Made by a program: the position numbers and the translations under genes. The notes below the pieces were generated by a model. That model did no database searches. It was not told the DNA's origin and saw nothing but the letters and a program-made list of their open reading frames with translations. From contig CADBXL010000006.1 in NCBI GenBank assembly GCA_902798615.1, forward strand, positions 101,979 to 165,978: a DNA stretch of 64,000 nucleotides, written 5' to 3'. This DNA is from an uncultured Bacteroidales bacterium. GTDB taxonomy: Bacteria; Bacteroidota; Bacteroidia; Bacteroidales; Bacteroidaceae. The first letter of the stretch is position 1; each line of letters starts with the position of its first letter. Shown here piece by piece: positions 8,181-17,450 of the stretch.

Positions 8181-10682
8181 TTTTTTACTCTTCTACCCCT
8201 TTCATCTTTTGCCCAGTCACCTGAGACTGTGCAAGACTACTCTACGGCATATCGGTATTACCAAATAGGACGCCTTGACAGTTGCGAGGCATACTCACGC
8301 AAGGTTATCAGCACGGGTAGCGGTATGCTCAAGACTAGTGCCTACCGCCTCATGGCTCTCTCTCTTTTGGAGAAAGGCGACCTCGTCAATGCTGGACTCA
8401 TTGTCGACAGGCTACTTGCCTATAATCCTTATTTCACACCTGCCATAAGCGATCCACAACGTTTCATTGACATGATTAATGAGCGCAAGCAACTTGAGGC
8501 CGGTATCACCACAGCATCACGACAAGCAGAGTCAATAGAGGAATCACCTGTTCCTGTCACTCTCATCACCGAGGCTATGATACGACATTCTGGAGCACAA
8601 ACTCTTCAGGAACTCCTATGCCTCTTCGTCCCTGGAATGTCAATAGCAGAAGGTCTTGAGGCTAATATAGCTATGCACGGCATCACGGGTATCTCTCAGG
8701 AGAAGATACTCTTCCTTCAGGACGGACACCGTCTCAATGGTTACTCTACCAATGCCGAGGCTCCCGACTATCGTAACTCCCTTGACAAGATTCAGCAGAT
8801 AGAGGTATTGCGCGGGCCGGCATCTTCACTATATGGTAACGTGGCACTCACCGCCGTGGTGAACGTCATCACGCGCAAAGGTGCTGTGCTCAATGGTGGT
8901 CGCATCAGTCTTATGACCGGCACACAAAACACCTATGGCACAACCTATGCCGTGGGTGGTGGTAACAACGTGGTGGATCTCCTTGGATGGGGCAGCATAC
9001 AGGCTACTGACGGCTTCAAATATACATACGACAATGTTGCCTACGCACCAGGCAATCAGGCTGCACTCACAAAGCAGAGCACAGTATATGCCCATGCCTA
9101 CAACCGCCGTCCTTCGTATGATATAGGTATCAAGGGACGTTGGCGTGATTTCTCCCTGACCTTCAACTCACAGCGTTCAAAGCAGACTCCCTATATCAAT
9201 ATCATGCAGATACCAGCCACCAAGGCTATTATCAACGACGAGAAGGGAGTACCCTCACTAAGTCCTGAAACCCCATCGTTCGAGGCTGTGCAGAACTTCA
9301 ACTACGACCGTTACAGCAACATCAAGAGTAATGGTCCTGGTATTACCCGAACCAATCACCACCTCAACGTGGACTACTCCCACTCATTCGGTGCTATTGA
9401 CATTCATGCCTCTGGATATGTCTCTATGGAGCATACTGGTTTCTACAATGTAATGGGTGACTCCGTCAATTTCGGTGTTGGGGCAGACCTCTTGCGTAGA
9501 CTACGGTCAGAAGCCAATTCAACCAACATCAGTCCCGAAATGGCACAGATGCTGATGCAGTATTACGTGAAGACTTCAGGTGTCTTCCAGATGCTGGAAT
9601 GGGAGAATCTAACCTTTGGCGGACAAGCGCAGATACTTGCAAAATACAGATACCTCGGTCATGGTAATGCCGTAATAGGATGTCAGTACGAGCACTTCGC
9701 CCTCACCGACGGAGTTCTCTACATAGGCGGAAACTACTCCACTCAGCAAATGATATCAAGCGGAGAGGTGTTCAACGATGCTACGGAAGAGATCTATTCC
9801 TCATACCTTCAGCTGAAACATTTCTTCTCCAGAAAGTTTATCTTAAACGCTGGACTTCGCTACGACCACAAAATCAGATTCAATGATGCCACTCTCAACA
9901 GGTTCTCCCCACGTTTCTCATTGATATACAAATTCACGAAGAATCTCTCTGCTCGTGCTTCCTACAACTACAGTTTCGTTGATGCGCCATATATCTATCG
10001 AGCCTGCAACGTAAAGATGTTCAGCGGAGGTGCAAATATGCGTCCTGAGACGATGCACTCATTCCAAATCGGTGCTACCTACCATCGTCAGGGCACCCCT
10101 CTTTCTGCAGAACTAAGTTTCTACCGTAACAAGCTTGAGGACCTTGTAAACATAGAGTTAGGTAGTGAATATCTCTTCCGCAACTCCGCTATGGTAACAC
10201 AGGCAGGAATTGAAGGAGCGGTACAGTATAATACTGATGATTTCTTTGCTAATGCGAATTTCACATGGCAGAAGTTCATAAGTTCAAAGGGATATAGCGT
10301 GCACAAGGACAATCCATTCGGAGTTCCACAGCTAATGGGCAATATCATCGTAGCAGGATCACCATATCACGGCACAGGCAAAGGCTTCCTTACAGGAGGA
10401 AAGGTATGGCTGCGCAGTACCATAAGCGCCCAATCCACAACCTACTATCAGAAAGCCGATGTAATCCTCTCCTATGCCATGAAGCAGACTATGGGTAGTA
10501 TAGAGGAGGTGAAGCCACAGGCAGTCATCAGCCTTGGCTTAGGCTATGAATGGCAATATCTTGATATCGACATCACACTACACAATATCGGCGATAACGA
10601 CTACAAAATTGGCTCTCTCCTTGCTAACGGAGTTCCAAGAAAAGGTCGCCAGATACTCGGCAAGTTGACGATAAAATTCTAA
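8070..10682 (+). CDS. TonB-dependent outer-membrane receptor
   Basis: 870 aa from 8070; ATG 8151, inside the R1 repeat, is an alternative start that gives a more usual signal peptide ([22 protein letters not shown]). After the signal peptide there is a short TPR-like helical region, then the plug domain (ESPVPVTLITEAMIR ... IEVLRGPASSLYGNVALTAVVNVITR) and a 22-strand barrel ending in TIKF with a terminal Phe. Substrate is unknown. It closes the operon begun at 1442, which is unusual company for a receptor and suggests that it reports to, or is regulated by, the two-component proteins (inference). Its stop overlaps the convergent vsr gene by a few bases. Confidence 0.9.
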   Translation: MKDKKQYIKTSFSNSPQREKGNYSPPFMGGVRGWVFLFFTLLPLSSFAQSPETVQDYSTAYRYYQIGRLDSCEAYSRKVISTGSGMLKTSAYRLMALSLLEKGDLVNAGLIVDRLLAYNPYFTPAISDPQRFIDMINERKQLEAGITTASRQAESIEESPVPVTLITEAMIRHSGAQTLQELLCLFVPGMSIAEGLEANIAMHGITGISQEKILFLQDGHRLNGYSTNAEAPDYRNSLDKIQQIEVLRGPASSLYGNVALTAVVNVITRKGAVLNGGRISLMTGTQNTYGTTYAVGGGNNVVDLLGWGSIQATDGFKYTYDNVAYAPGNQAALTKQSTVYAHAYNRRPSYDIGIKGRWRDFSLTFNSQRSKQTPYINIMQIPATKAIINDEKGVPSLSPETPSFEAVQNFNYDRYSNIKSNGPGITRTNHHLNVDYSHSFGAIDIHASGYVSMEHTGFYNVMGDSVNFGVGADLLRRLRSEANSTNISPEMAQMLMQYYVKTSGVFQMLEWENLTFGGQAQILAKYRYLGHGNAVIGCQYEHFALTDGVLYIGGNYSTQQMISSGEVFNDATEEIYSSYLQLKHFFSRKFILNAGLRYDHKIRFNDATLNRFSPRFSLIYKFTKNLSARASYNYSFVDAPYIYRACNVKMFSGGANMRPETMHSFQIGATYHRQGTPLSAELSFYRNKLEDLVNIELGSEYLFRNSAMVTQAGIEGAVQYNTDDFFANANFTWQKFISSKGYSVHKDNPFGVPQLMGNIIVAGSPYHGTGKGFLTGGKVWLRSTISAQSTTYYQKADVILSYAMKQTMGSIEEVKPQAVISLGLGYEWQYLDIDITLHNIGDNDYKIGSLLANGVPRKGRQILGKLTIKF

Positions 10683-11215
10683 TCCACCTCATCTTCTGCC
10701 ACCATCGCCTGCGACTCCCTTGCCCTTTCACTAGGATAAGGGTTGTAGTCCTTGGCCTTTATACCGTGGTCTTGCATCCAGATACGGTTTAGGGTAAAAG
10801 CGATAGAATCAAGTGTTTCCTCACGCTTTTGGAGTTTTAGTTCACATTCCCAAACCGTAATACAATGCCAGCCCATCTCAGCCAAACGCTTTTGCTCTTC
10901 CTTATCCCGCTCCTTATTACGTCTGATTTTAGATACCCAGAAATCTCGGTTTGTCTTTGGAATCTTACAACAAGTCGAGTTTTCCATTTTACCCAGTTCA
11001 ACGTAATGCCCATGCCAGAAGCATCCGTTTACAAAGATGCACGTCCTGTACTTCTTCAACACAAGGTCAGGATGTCCAGGCAACCTCTTGTGATTCAATC
11101 GGTATCTGAATCCGCGTTTCCAAAGCCCTCGTCGCACAATCAACTCAGGCTTCGTGTCTTTTGACCGTATTGCCGCCATATTATCATGACGCTTTTGAGC
11201 AGTAAGTCTGTCCAT
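10679..11215 (-). CDS. vsr: Very short patch repair (Vsr) endonuclease
   Basis: 178 aa from ATG 11215 (MDRLTAQKRHDNMAAIRSKDTKPE). The upstream open frame to 11467 is repeat-derived and is not included. The family motifs are complete: RSKDTKPELIVRRGLWKRGFRYR, then GHPDLVLKKYR with the catalytic Asp, then CIFVNGCFWHGH with Cys/His zinc ligands, then WHCITVWECEL. Vsr nicks 5' of T in T:G mismatches left by deamination of 5-methylcytosine and normally accompanies a Dcm-type methylase. No cytosine methylase is in this window. The C terminus converges on the TonB receptor gene. Confidence 0.93.
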   Translation of the reverse strand: MDRLTAQKRHDNMAAIRSKDTKPELIVRRGLWKRGFRYRLNHKRLPGHPDLVLKKYRTCIFVNGCFWHGHYVELGKMENSTCCKIPKTNRDFWVSKIRRNKERDKEEQKRLAEMGWHCITVWECELKLQKREETLDSIAFTLNRIWMQDHGIKAKDYNPYPSERARESQAMVAEDEVD

Positions 11216-11329
11216 AATCGTACTTTTTCTGAACGTGAATTCGACAATTTTATCCCAAACAAAGACCCCGATCATTCGCTTTACCTTCGTCTTTCCTCCG
11301 AACCAAACTCGATGATTCTCCGATATAAA

Positions 11330-11405
11330 ATCGCTCCTCCACCGACTTTGCACCGACTTTGCACCGACTTTGGTACGGAGGAAGAACGGAGGATCAACGG
11401 ACTTA
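11330..11405. repeat. Short-word repeat (accgactttg / acggagga)
   Basis: Three tandem copies of caccgactttg are followed by acggagga words and acggacttac, in the gap between vsr and the TlpA-like gene. Similar acggacttac words occur at 16347-16390 and 52260-52310. Confidence 0.55.
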
Positions 11406-11420
11406 CATCGGAGTTTAAGC

Positions 11421-13769
11421 CTATTCCTTACCCAATATTCTCTTGATAAGTTTCTCAAGAACATCAAGGTGACGAGGATCTGCTTTCACATCAAGGAGAT
11501 TGCCATTCTGATCCACAAGTTTGTAGGTTGGATAAGCTGAAACCTTTATATAATTCTCAACAGCCTTCTGTTGGGCAGCTGGAAGATTGAAATGAACCAC
11601 GTTATCGCCCGTCACATTGTATTCCTTTATCACGTTCTTCCAACTCTCTTCAGGAGAACCGTTAGCAAGATACATAAACACTATATCGTATGGCTTCAAG
11701 CGCTCATATTCCTCTTGTGAATGTGAAAGAGCCTCTTTACAAGGTCCGCACCAAGTTCCCCATACATCAATAAGTATAATCTTACCTTTGTATGGCTCAA
11801 CGAGTTTTCTGAATATCTTCTCGCCCTCAGTAATATCCTTCACAATATCATTTGATTTAAGATTGTCAGAAGAAAGAACCTGCTTGCCAAGAGCCGCATA
11901 TTTGTCATGCATCTCGTGCACATAATCTCTTGCCATTGGCAACTGGATACATGTATCACAAATGGCAAGTTGACATTGATGCAGAGGTGTTACTGCCCAT
12001 TTAATGTACCAACATAATTTGCTGCATAAATACATGTCCTGTAAATCCTGACTCCAACCACGTGCCTTCATTTCCCTTATCATCTTCAAAAGTTTTTCTG
12101 TCTCCATTCTGCCTTTGAAGTAATCAGTTAATTCCTTTTGCGAAAGTAAATTCTCATCAATGTATCTACAGCAATCTAAGGAAGAAAAATCTTCATTCAA
12201 CTTCTTAAGTGCAATAGAATCCGTTGTGATATTAAGTTTTTCAATATATGCTTTATATTCTGTGGCATATTGAGCAATCATTTCTTTATCCTTATCAGAG
12301 AACTTGATTGCGCCATCCTTAACAGCAGAATTTAATAAATCACTAACAGAGAGTGAGAAATTACCATCCTGAAGTAATCCAAAAACATTCTCAGAGTAGT
12401 CTCTAAACAAGCCAAAGAATCTTTGAAAACTGGTATATGGTGGCTGTAATTTATTGAAATACCCGTCTGTAACTACCTTGACGTACTCCTCTGGCAATAT
12501 AAAATTCGGCATTTTAAAACGGCCTTGCATAAGATCCCCGGCAGTCACATCAAGAATCTGATTCTGCCAATACGTCCTAAACCTTCCCGATAGCGTAGGA
12601 TGATCCATACATACACTATCAAGCCTCTGTATAGCAGCATTTTTAATACTGTCATTCTTGGCAAAGAAAGTCACAGCATCAAAATTCTGTTTCTCTATAT
12701 AACTGGGGTTTATAGCATTTGGGTAAAGAGAATATGGGGCTATTGCGGCTATTTCGTTCAGAATACGCGCATTCCTGCCCATGAAGAGTGTCTGACCATT
12801 CTTGAAATCTTTTAGCATGAAATACGTTTCATTTGGCTCAACAAGTAGAGTCGCCAAGCTATTAAAGCAATACAAAGTATTCTCCACAGGCATACGAAGA
12901 GTGAAACGACCAAGAGAATCCACATTCGTAGAATAATTAAAGTCCTCTTCTTTGAATACGCTTGGATACCTCAGATTAAACTCGTTGTAACGGTTTTTCA
13001 AATTCGCAGGTATGTCCTTTATCCAACCAACAATTGTCACGCTATCCCCCTTGCGATAGTGGTTGTCGGCAAAGTCTGTACGTGTATCTTTCTCTGGATA
13101 ATCAGGAAGAAACTCTGAAGTGATAAGAGAACAAGTGTGTTTCTGCTTGCCTATAGTGATAATTCGCTGAGATTTTTTCTCCTTGCCAATATTAAAGGCA
13201 AGCTGTTGCCCTTCATTAATAGCAATAATAGAATATGAGTCGTTTTTCTCATTCATTGATGAGATATCCCATATCTTGCAGTCGTAGATAATATTCTTAT
13301 CAGTTATGCCAAGAAGCCAATCGCCAGTCTTGTCATCACGCCAATAGCTATCCTTGATACCTTCACGCGAAAGAGCTCGGTCGTGAACATCATCAAAAAG
13401 CACATCCCCTTGAACAGAGAAAGAAAAACTCTTTGTTGCAGAAGGCAGAGGAGCAAAGCTGACAGTACAATCAAGTTCACCAGATTCCGGCATAGGCACA
13501 CCACTATCAATAGGAGCATAGCTACATGCCTTAACAGCATATTCCTTGCCATCGGCTATAAGCTTGGTGCTGCTCGGGAAGAGAAATTTCACCTTTGAAG
13601 GAAAATTTATATGCATAGACACAACTGTAGCCGTATCAGCAAATTCTACCTTTGTGAATTTCAACATAGGATTCTCCATCACTACAGGATTATTCCATGT
13701 AACAATAGCCTGTGCCCATGAGTAAACAGAGCTAAAAATTAGGAGTAGAGAGATAAAAAAATGTCTCAT
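11421..13769 (-). CDS. TlpA-like thioredoxin-fold periplasmic protein
   Basis: 782 aa with a Sec signal peptide (FFISLLLIFSSVYSWAQA) and no lipobox. The long N-terminal and middle parts are of the kind seen in Bacteroidetes TlpA/DUF4369-type proteins. The last ~135 residues are a thioredoxin fold with the redox motif WGTWCGPCKEA and a cis-Pro loop (VSAYPTYKLVD). It probably handles disulfide exchange outside the cytoplasm. It has its own promoter (13811-13842) and no obvious partner. Confidence 0.85.
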   Translation of the reverse strand: MRHFFISLLLIFSSVYSWAQAIVTWNNPVVMENPMLKFTKVEFADTATVVSMHINFPSKVKFLFPSSTKLIADGKEYAVKACSYAPIDSGVPMPESGELDCTVSFAPLPSATKSFSFSVQGDVLFDDVHDRALSREGIKDSYWRDDKTGDWLLGITDKNIIYDCKIWDISSMNEKNDSYSIIAINEGQQLAFNIGKEKKSQRIITIGKQKHTCSLITSEFLPDYPEKDTRTDFADNHYRKGDSVTIVGWIKDIPANLKNRYNEFNLRYPSVFKEEDFNYSTNVDSLGRFTLRMPVENTLYCFNSLATLLVEPNETYFMLKDFKNGQTLFMGRNARILNEIAAIAPYSLYPNAINPSYIEKQNFDAVTFFAKNDSIKNAAIQRLDSVCMDHPTLSGRFRTYWQNQILDVTAGDLMQGRFKMPNFILPEEYVKVVTDGYFNKLQPPYTSFQRFFGLFRDYSENVFGLLQDGNFSLSVSDLLNSAVKDGAIKFSDKDKEMIAQYATEYKAYIEKLNITTDSIALKKLNEDFSSLDCCRYIDENLLSQKELTDYFKGRMETEKLLKMIREMKARGWSQDLQDMYLCSKLCWYIKWAVTPLHQCQLAICDTCIQLPMARDYVHEMHDKYAALGKQVLSSDNLKSNDIVKDITEGEKIFRKLVEPYKGKIILIDVWGTWCGPCKEALSHSQEEYERLKPYDIVFMYLANGSPEESWKNVIKEYNVTGDNVVHFNLPAAQQKAVENYIKVSAYPTYKLVDQNGNLLDVKADPRHLDVLEKLIKRILGKE

Positions 13770-13810
13770 TTCTTTGTTTAAGTTTCAGTTATGGTTTCGT
13801 TTTTCGCTCG

Positions 13811-13842
13811 CAAAGGTAATATTTTCTATCCGTAACACCAAG
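13811..13842 (-). promoter_or_regulatory. Promoter of the TlpA-like gene
   Basis: Read on the minus strand: CTTG, 20 bases, TACCTTTG, about 40 bases ahead of the start codon. Confidence 0.6.
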
Positions 13843-13927
13843 AAAAAACACGCAAATGTTTGCAAGAAAGGATAAATTAGCAAATATGCATCATATTACA
13901 TGTATTTTTGCATTTTTTTAGATTTTT

Positions 13928-13959
13928 CTTGCTTATATGAAAAAAAATGTTTATATTTG
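13928..13959 (+). promoter_or_regulatory. Promoter of the YD-type secreted protein gene
   Basis: CTTG at 13928-13931, 20 bases, then TATATTTG at 13952-13959. It is divergent from the promoter at 13811-13842. Confidence 0.55.
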
Positions 13960-14026
13960 CAAACAGATAAGCATTCTATTAAAAAAGCCTCCAAGGGAGA
14001 GCTAATAACCTAAACACTTAACCGAC

Positions 14027-14992
14027 ATGAAAAAAATATTGAATCTGATAGCCTTTTTGGTGGCAATGACTAATACCACAACTGCACAGAATACTGCGCA
14101 GCCAGCTAATCTGACTATATATGACAGCGAAGGCAACTTGACTGATTCGTATGAGTTCAAATATGATGCCAACGGTAATCAGATTGAGGAGACAGATTTC
14201 TCAAGTGATGAACTGGTTGGCAATATGAAAAGATACTATTCCTATACTCCTGACGGCAAGATACAGGCCGTAGTTGCCCACAAGATGGAGAATGGCAAAT
14301 GGAACGTTTACAGAAAGAACCAGTATTCATATAATGCAGAAGGATCGCTAATAGGTGAGTGCTCCTTTCAATGGATTAACGGCACGTGGATTCCTTTTTC
14401 TAAAACAGAACTTGAATACACCGAGTTGGGTTACACCAAATACAGTTATGAGTGGATTGATGCCAAGTGGGAAGTGAAGTTTAAGGATGTGCATTGTATC
14501 TCTGCTAATGGAGATTTCTCTACCTACTACGCGCATAAAGGCAGTAACTTTGTGCTAGTATCAAAATCACTTGTCGGCTATAATGATGCTGGCAAAGACA
14601 AGCTTCGTCAGACATGGACCGTTCAGAATGGTGATGAGGAGAATTCTGTATATGGCCCGAGAACAAGCTATGAATATGACGAGAATGGCAATCTGAAATC
14701 AGAGACCACTTTAATCTATGATGCTTTGGGTAGAAGTGAGAATAACTATAGAATGGAATATTCCTACGATGAAAACGGTAGGAATACGAGCATAGAATCA
14801 TACGTATGGAACGATGAACAATGGGTTCTCGACACAATAGAGCGTTATGACTATTCAGAAACCGCCACCTGCATAAACAATATCAATAGTATGGTGGCAA
14901 AGAGTTCCGTCAAGAAGGTGATAGACAACGGTCATATCAACATCCATGTTGATGGCAAGAGCTATCAGCTCAACGGGACAGGAGGCCTATAG
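14027..14992 (+). CDS. Secreted protein with YD-like repeats
   Basis: 321 aa. Sec signal peptide (LNLIAFLVAMTNTTTAQ), then many imperfect Tyr-Asp type repeats such as YEFKYDANGNQIEE, YSYTPDGKIQ, YEYDENGNLKSE and YSYDENGRNTS. These resemble RHS/YD repeat strands but the protein is short and has no Rhs core or toxin tip. Its C terminus has no clear T9SS signal. Function unknown; probably a periplasmic or surface beta-rich protein. It stands alone, with its own promoter and a strong terminator. Confidence 0.75.
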   Translation: MKKILNLIAFLVAMTNTTTAQNTAQPANLTIYDSEGNLTDSYEFKYDANGNQIEETDFSSDELVGNMKRYYSYTPDGKIQAVVAHKMENGKWNVYRKNQYSYNAEGSLIGECSFQWINGTWIPFSKTELEYTELGYTKYSYEWIDAKWEVKFKDVHCISANGDFSTYYAHKGSNFVLVSKSLVGYNDAGKDKLRQTWTVQNGDEENSVYGPRTSYEYDENGNLKSETTLIYDALGRSENNYRMEYSYDENGRNTSIESYVWNDEQWVLDTIERYDYSETATCINNINSMVAKSSVKKVIDNGHINIHVDGKSYQLNGTGGL

Positions 14993-15073
14993 AAAGCCCT
15001 TTATAATATATGACATAATTTAGGTTTAACTGCGCAAAACTGACGAATAAGTTTTGTCTTCTTAAGTAATTCT

Positions 15074-15117
15074 ATAGCAGCTTGTAATCGTGATGATTAC
15101 AAGCTGCTATTTTTATT
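15074..15117 (+). terminator. Rho-independent terminator
   Basis: A perfect 16-bp stem (15074-15089 with 15095-15110) with a 5-base loop is followed by a T run. Confidence 0.85.
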
Positions 15118-15163
15118 AACATTAGAAAAAATCGGCGATTTTAAAAGAAAAACATCCAAAATA

Positions 15164-15195
15164 TTTGTGAATTTGGAATATTTGCATTACCTTTG
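15164..15195 (+). promoter_or_regulatory. Promoter of the cobalamin riboswitch transcript
   Basis: TTTG at 15164-15167, 20 bases, TACCTTTG at 15188-15195. The riboswitch starts about 15 bases downstream. Confidence 0.75.
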
Positions 15196-15210
15196 CACAC
15201 AGAAAACGAT

Positions 15211-15392
15211 AACAGGTTTCCTGATAAACGGATTATCAGGACTAAGACGGGAACACAGTGTGAATCTGAGACATTACCCGATGCTGTAAGCCTATACAAA
15301 ACATACAGGCAATCAAAGTCACTGAACAGAAATGCGTTTCATTGTTTGGGAAGACGAGCCTGCATGAGGACGAGTCAGAAGACCTGCCTGTT
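15211..15392 (+). promoter_or_regulatory. Cobalamin (B12) riboswitch
   Basis: The outer stem pairs AACAGG (15211) with CCTGTT (15387-15392). The core has the expected order of conserved blocks: GGGAACACAGTGTGAATC, then ACCCGATGCTGTAAGC, a variable arm, then GACGAGTCAGAAGACCTGCC, the B12 box. A promoter precedes it. Such RNAs bind adenosyl- or methylcobalamin and usually shut off B12 uptake, synthesis or B12-sparing genes. Here the first downstream gene is an unrecognised 123-aa protein. Confidence 0.9.
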
Positions 15393-15446
15393 ATTTATGT
15401 CAAACTGATGTCTGCGGGACTACGGACACACAAAATCTATTATTCT

Positions 15447-15818
15447 ATGAACAGGTACGACAAAACGTATCACAGCTATCGTGAGCTTATGTGCCGTCTT
15501 CGCAATGAGTTCAACGAGGTCAATTCCCACATGAAGGTAGCTATGACGGGTAATTCAACAACCCAGATTCTGCAGTCTATTGACACTACTATCAAAACAG
15601 CGGAGCAACAACGTAATCTTCCAAGTGCCGAACTCTATTCCATCACCATTGCTATGATGGACTATCGGAAGCGTATCGCAGGACTTCCATGCGACACCAG
15701 CCTTTCTTGGAAGAAATGCTTTACGACTATCAATCAGGCTTCGGAATCGCTCATGAGTATTACTGATGATCCATACGTAAACAAATCACATACACTCGCA
15801 AGTAGTATAATAGGATAA
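15447..15818 (+). CDS. Unknown small protein downstream of a B12 riboswitch
   Basis: 123 aa from ATG 15447 (MNRYDKTYHSYRELMCRLR). Mostly helical, with no signal peptide, membrane segment or motif that I recognise. It begins 55 bases after the riboswitch, so it is the only gene the switch could control unless transcription continues through the large repeat into the toxin/immunity pair. It might be a genuine B12-regulated gene or an unrelated frame left after loss of the original target. Confidence 0.5.
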   Translation: MNRYDKTYHSYRELMCRLRNEFNEVNSHMKVAMTGNSTTQILQSIDTTIKTAEQQRNLPSAELYSITIAMMDYRKRIAGLPCDTSLSWKKCFTTINQASESLMSITDDPYVNKSHTLASSIIG

Positions 15819-15824
15819 TCATCC

Positions 15825-16260
15825 GAAAAAACTTTTTCGCGTCAACCCTACACCCCTACATTGACAGGTACCACAAACTATTGACGCACAAAAGTTTGCA
15901 GCGATTTCAAATATTGTCTAACCCTACACTAACCCTACACCACCCCTACACTAAAACCTGAATTTTTCAGAAATTCAGGTTAGTTAATGGATAATTATTC
16001 GCAAGCTCATCAAGCTAAAGCAAGTGATAATTTAGATTGGTTCGAACGCTTATGATACTATTCAAATTATTCATTACTCATTATTAATTATTAATTTCAT
16101 GCCTTGACAGGCATGATTAGTGTAGGGTTGGTGTAGGGTTAGTGTAGGGTTTAGTGATATTTAAAAACGCTGCAAGCCACTGATACTTAGATACATATGT
16201 AGGGTACTGGTGTAGGGGGGTGTATGGTTTTGCGAAAAAAGTTTTTCTGAACTCGTATTT
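15825..16260. repeat. Large palindromic element built of CCCTACAC/GTGTAGGG words
   Basis: The left arm (about 15825-15960) and right arm (about 16118-16258) are imperfect inverted copies of ~130 bp. Shared blocks, outside to inside: aaaactttttcgc, tacacccc, gtacc, ttgcagcg, aaatat and three CCCTACAC words. The ~150-bp core is A/T-rich and non-coding, with smaller hairpins at 15958-15980 and near 16101-16114. No coding frame of note. It resembles a MITE or folded non-coding element. Confidence 0.8.
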
Positions 16261-16299
16261 TTCATTTTTCACTTTTCATTTACTTGCCTTCGTTCTCCC

Positions 16300-16395
16300 T
16301 TCGTTGTGCCTCCGCTTTAGGTTCGCTCCCCTCGATGGAGCAAGAACGGACTTACAACGGTTTTATAACGGAGGTGAAACGGACTTAAGTAAAAC
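16300..16395. repeat. acggacttac short-word repeat
   Basis: Words acggacttac, acggttttataacgg and acggaggtgaaacgg are arrayed after a tccgctttaggttcgctcc arm. It is the same family as 26357-26395 and 52240-52315. No gene is seen in the gap apart from this repeat. Confidence 0.5.
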
Positions 16396-16454
16396 CAGAA
16401 TGTAATGGATTTTTCCTTTTTATAAAACCACTCCAAAACTTTTTCTGGATTTTC

Positions 16455-16485
16455 TTTGTCGTATTAGTTTTTTTGTTTACTTTTG
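16455..16485 (+). promoter_or_regulatory. Promoter of the orphan toxin/immunity pair
   Basis: TTTG at 16455-16458, 19 bases, TACTTTTG at 16478-16485. The first in-frame ATG is at 16494, so the leader would be only a few bases long. Confidence 0.65.
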
Positions 16486-16493
16486 CCAACGAC

Positions 16494-16805
16494 ATGAGCA
16501 ATATCCGAACATACAGGGCTAATCAAACAATGCAGATGATTTCTGTTCCATTGCATTCAACCACAAACTCCTATCACCTCGGTAACAACCGCGAGGTGGT
16601 GGATGCAAAGGTGTGTTATACAAGTTTAACAAAAAAATTTATAGGTAAACAGATTCAAAAAGATGCTTTGTTGTTAAAAGAAGGAACAATTAAAGGTTCA
16701 CAATGGCATTTCTTCAGAAGCCCTGTAACAGGGAAGATTGGTGCGACAAAGCCTCTCTTAAAGGAACTAAATCGAGATGGGTTTAAAATTATTATACATT
16801 TTTAA
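16494..16805 (+). CDS. Orphan polymorphic-toxin C-terminal domain, nuclease-like
   Basis: 103 aa from ATG 16494. The segment DAKVCYTSLTKKFIGKQIQKD ... GTIKGSQWHFFRSPVTGKIGATKPLLKELNRDGFKIIIHF matches my memory of C-terminal tips of Rhs/CDI-type toxins with a restriction-endonuclease fold, where the usual form is EAKVGYTSLT. Here the first residue is Asp and the Gly is Cys, and the upstream part of the catalytic domain is short, so it may be reduced or inactive. No delivery domain is attached. The next gene, 53 bases away, is the likely immunity partner. Confidence 0.6.
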   Translation: MSNIRTYRANQTMQMISVPLHSTTNSYHLGNNREVVDAKVCYTSLTKKFIGKQIQKDALLLKEGTIKGSQWHFFRSPVTGKIGATKPLLKELNRDGFKIIIHF

Positions 16806-16858
16806 CTATATACAACAACATTACAAAAAATAAAATATTAAATTTTAGCAAAAATAAC

Positions 16859-17416
16859 ATGAATTTGGACAATCTTCCTTTGAATTTGATATTACGTCAC
16901 GAAAATATCAAGGAACTTCAGTCTTATACAGAGTTTTTCTTTGCAGAAAAAGAGGAAAGACCGGAAGGTCTAGTTGACCAAATATCATCAGATCTTAAAA
17001 TCAGTAAATCAGTATTGGATTTCTCAGAAAATTCTTTGGCGATAATAGACACATGGCTTGTAAAACATATTGAATGTGTCAAATTATCTGAGGAAGAATA
17101 TGAATGGAAGAGGAAAAACATTCCTGACTATATTGAGATTGACGATTGGAAATTCAGTTCCAAGACTTTTTCTGACATTATAAATATCGGTATATATTTA
17201 GGAGAAACCATAATCCATAAATATCCATATTTAAAATGGGAACAGGATCTTAAGAACCGGAGATATATTGATTACGGTCATATGGTCATCAAGCTTGGGA
17301 AAGCAGATATGAATCCGATATGGTTGGTACATGTTCTCTGCACGAAAATTGCTAGGCAAAAGGAAGGAAGTCTTCATAAGCTGTTTAGGATTTGGGAAAG
17401 ACATATAAATCTATAG
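16859..17416 (+). CDS. Probable immunity protein for the adjacent toxin domain
   Basis: 185 aa, cytoplasmic, acidic and helix-rich, without signal peptide. Sequence such as LKWEQDLKNRRYIDYGHMVIKLGKADMNPIWLVHVL resembles cytosolic immunity proteins found next to nuclease tips, but I cannot assign a named family. It is cotranscribed with the toxin-like gene and ends at a strong terminator (17451-17492). The assignment rests mainly on position. Confidence 0.55.
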   Translation: MNLDNLPLNLILRHENIKELQSYTEFFFAEKEERPEGLVDQISSDLKISKSVLDFSENSLAIIDTWLVKHIECVKLSEEEYEWKRKNIPDYIEIDDWKFSSKTFSDIINIGIYLGETIIHKYPYLKWEQDLKNRRYIDYGHMVIKLGKADMNPIWLVHVLCTKIARQKEGSLHKLFRIWERHINL

Positions 17417-17450
17417 ATATAGAGGTATAATTCTCAAATTTAATTATCTA

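Noticed and set aside
11216-11467. N-terminal extension of vsr
   Set aside because: The extension is repeat and spacer sequence; the conserved Vsr N terminus begins at 11215.
15342-15446. Upstream extension of the small gene after the riboswitch
   Set aside because: It would place the start inside the B12 box region of the riboswitch; ATG 15447 lies after the switch.
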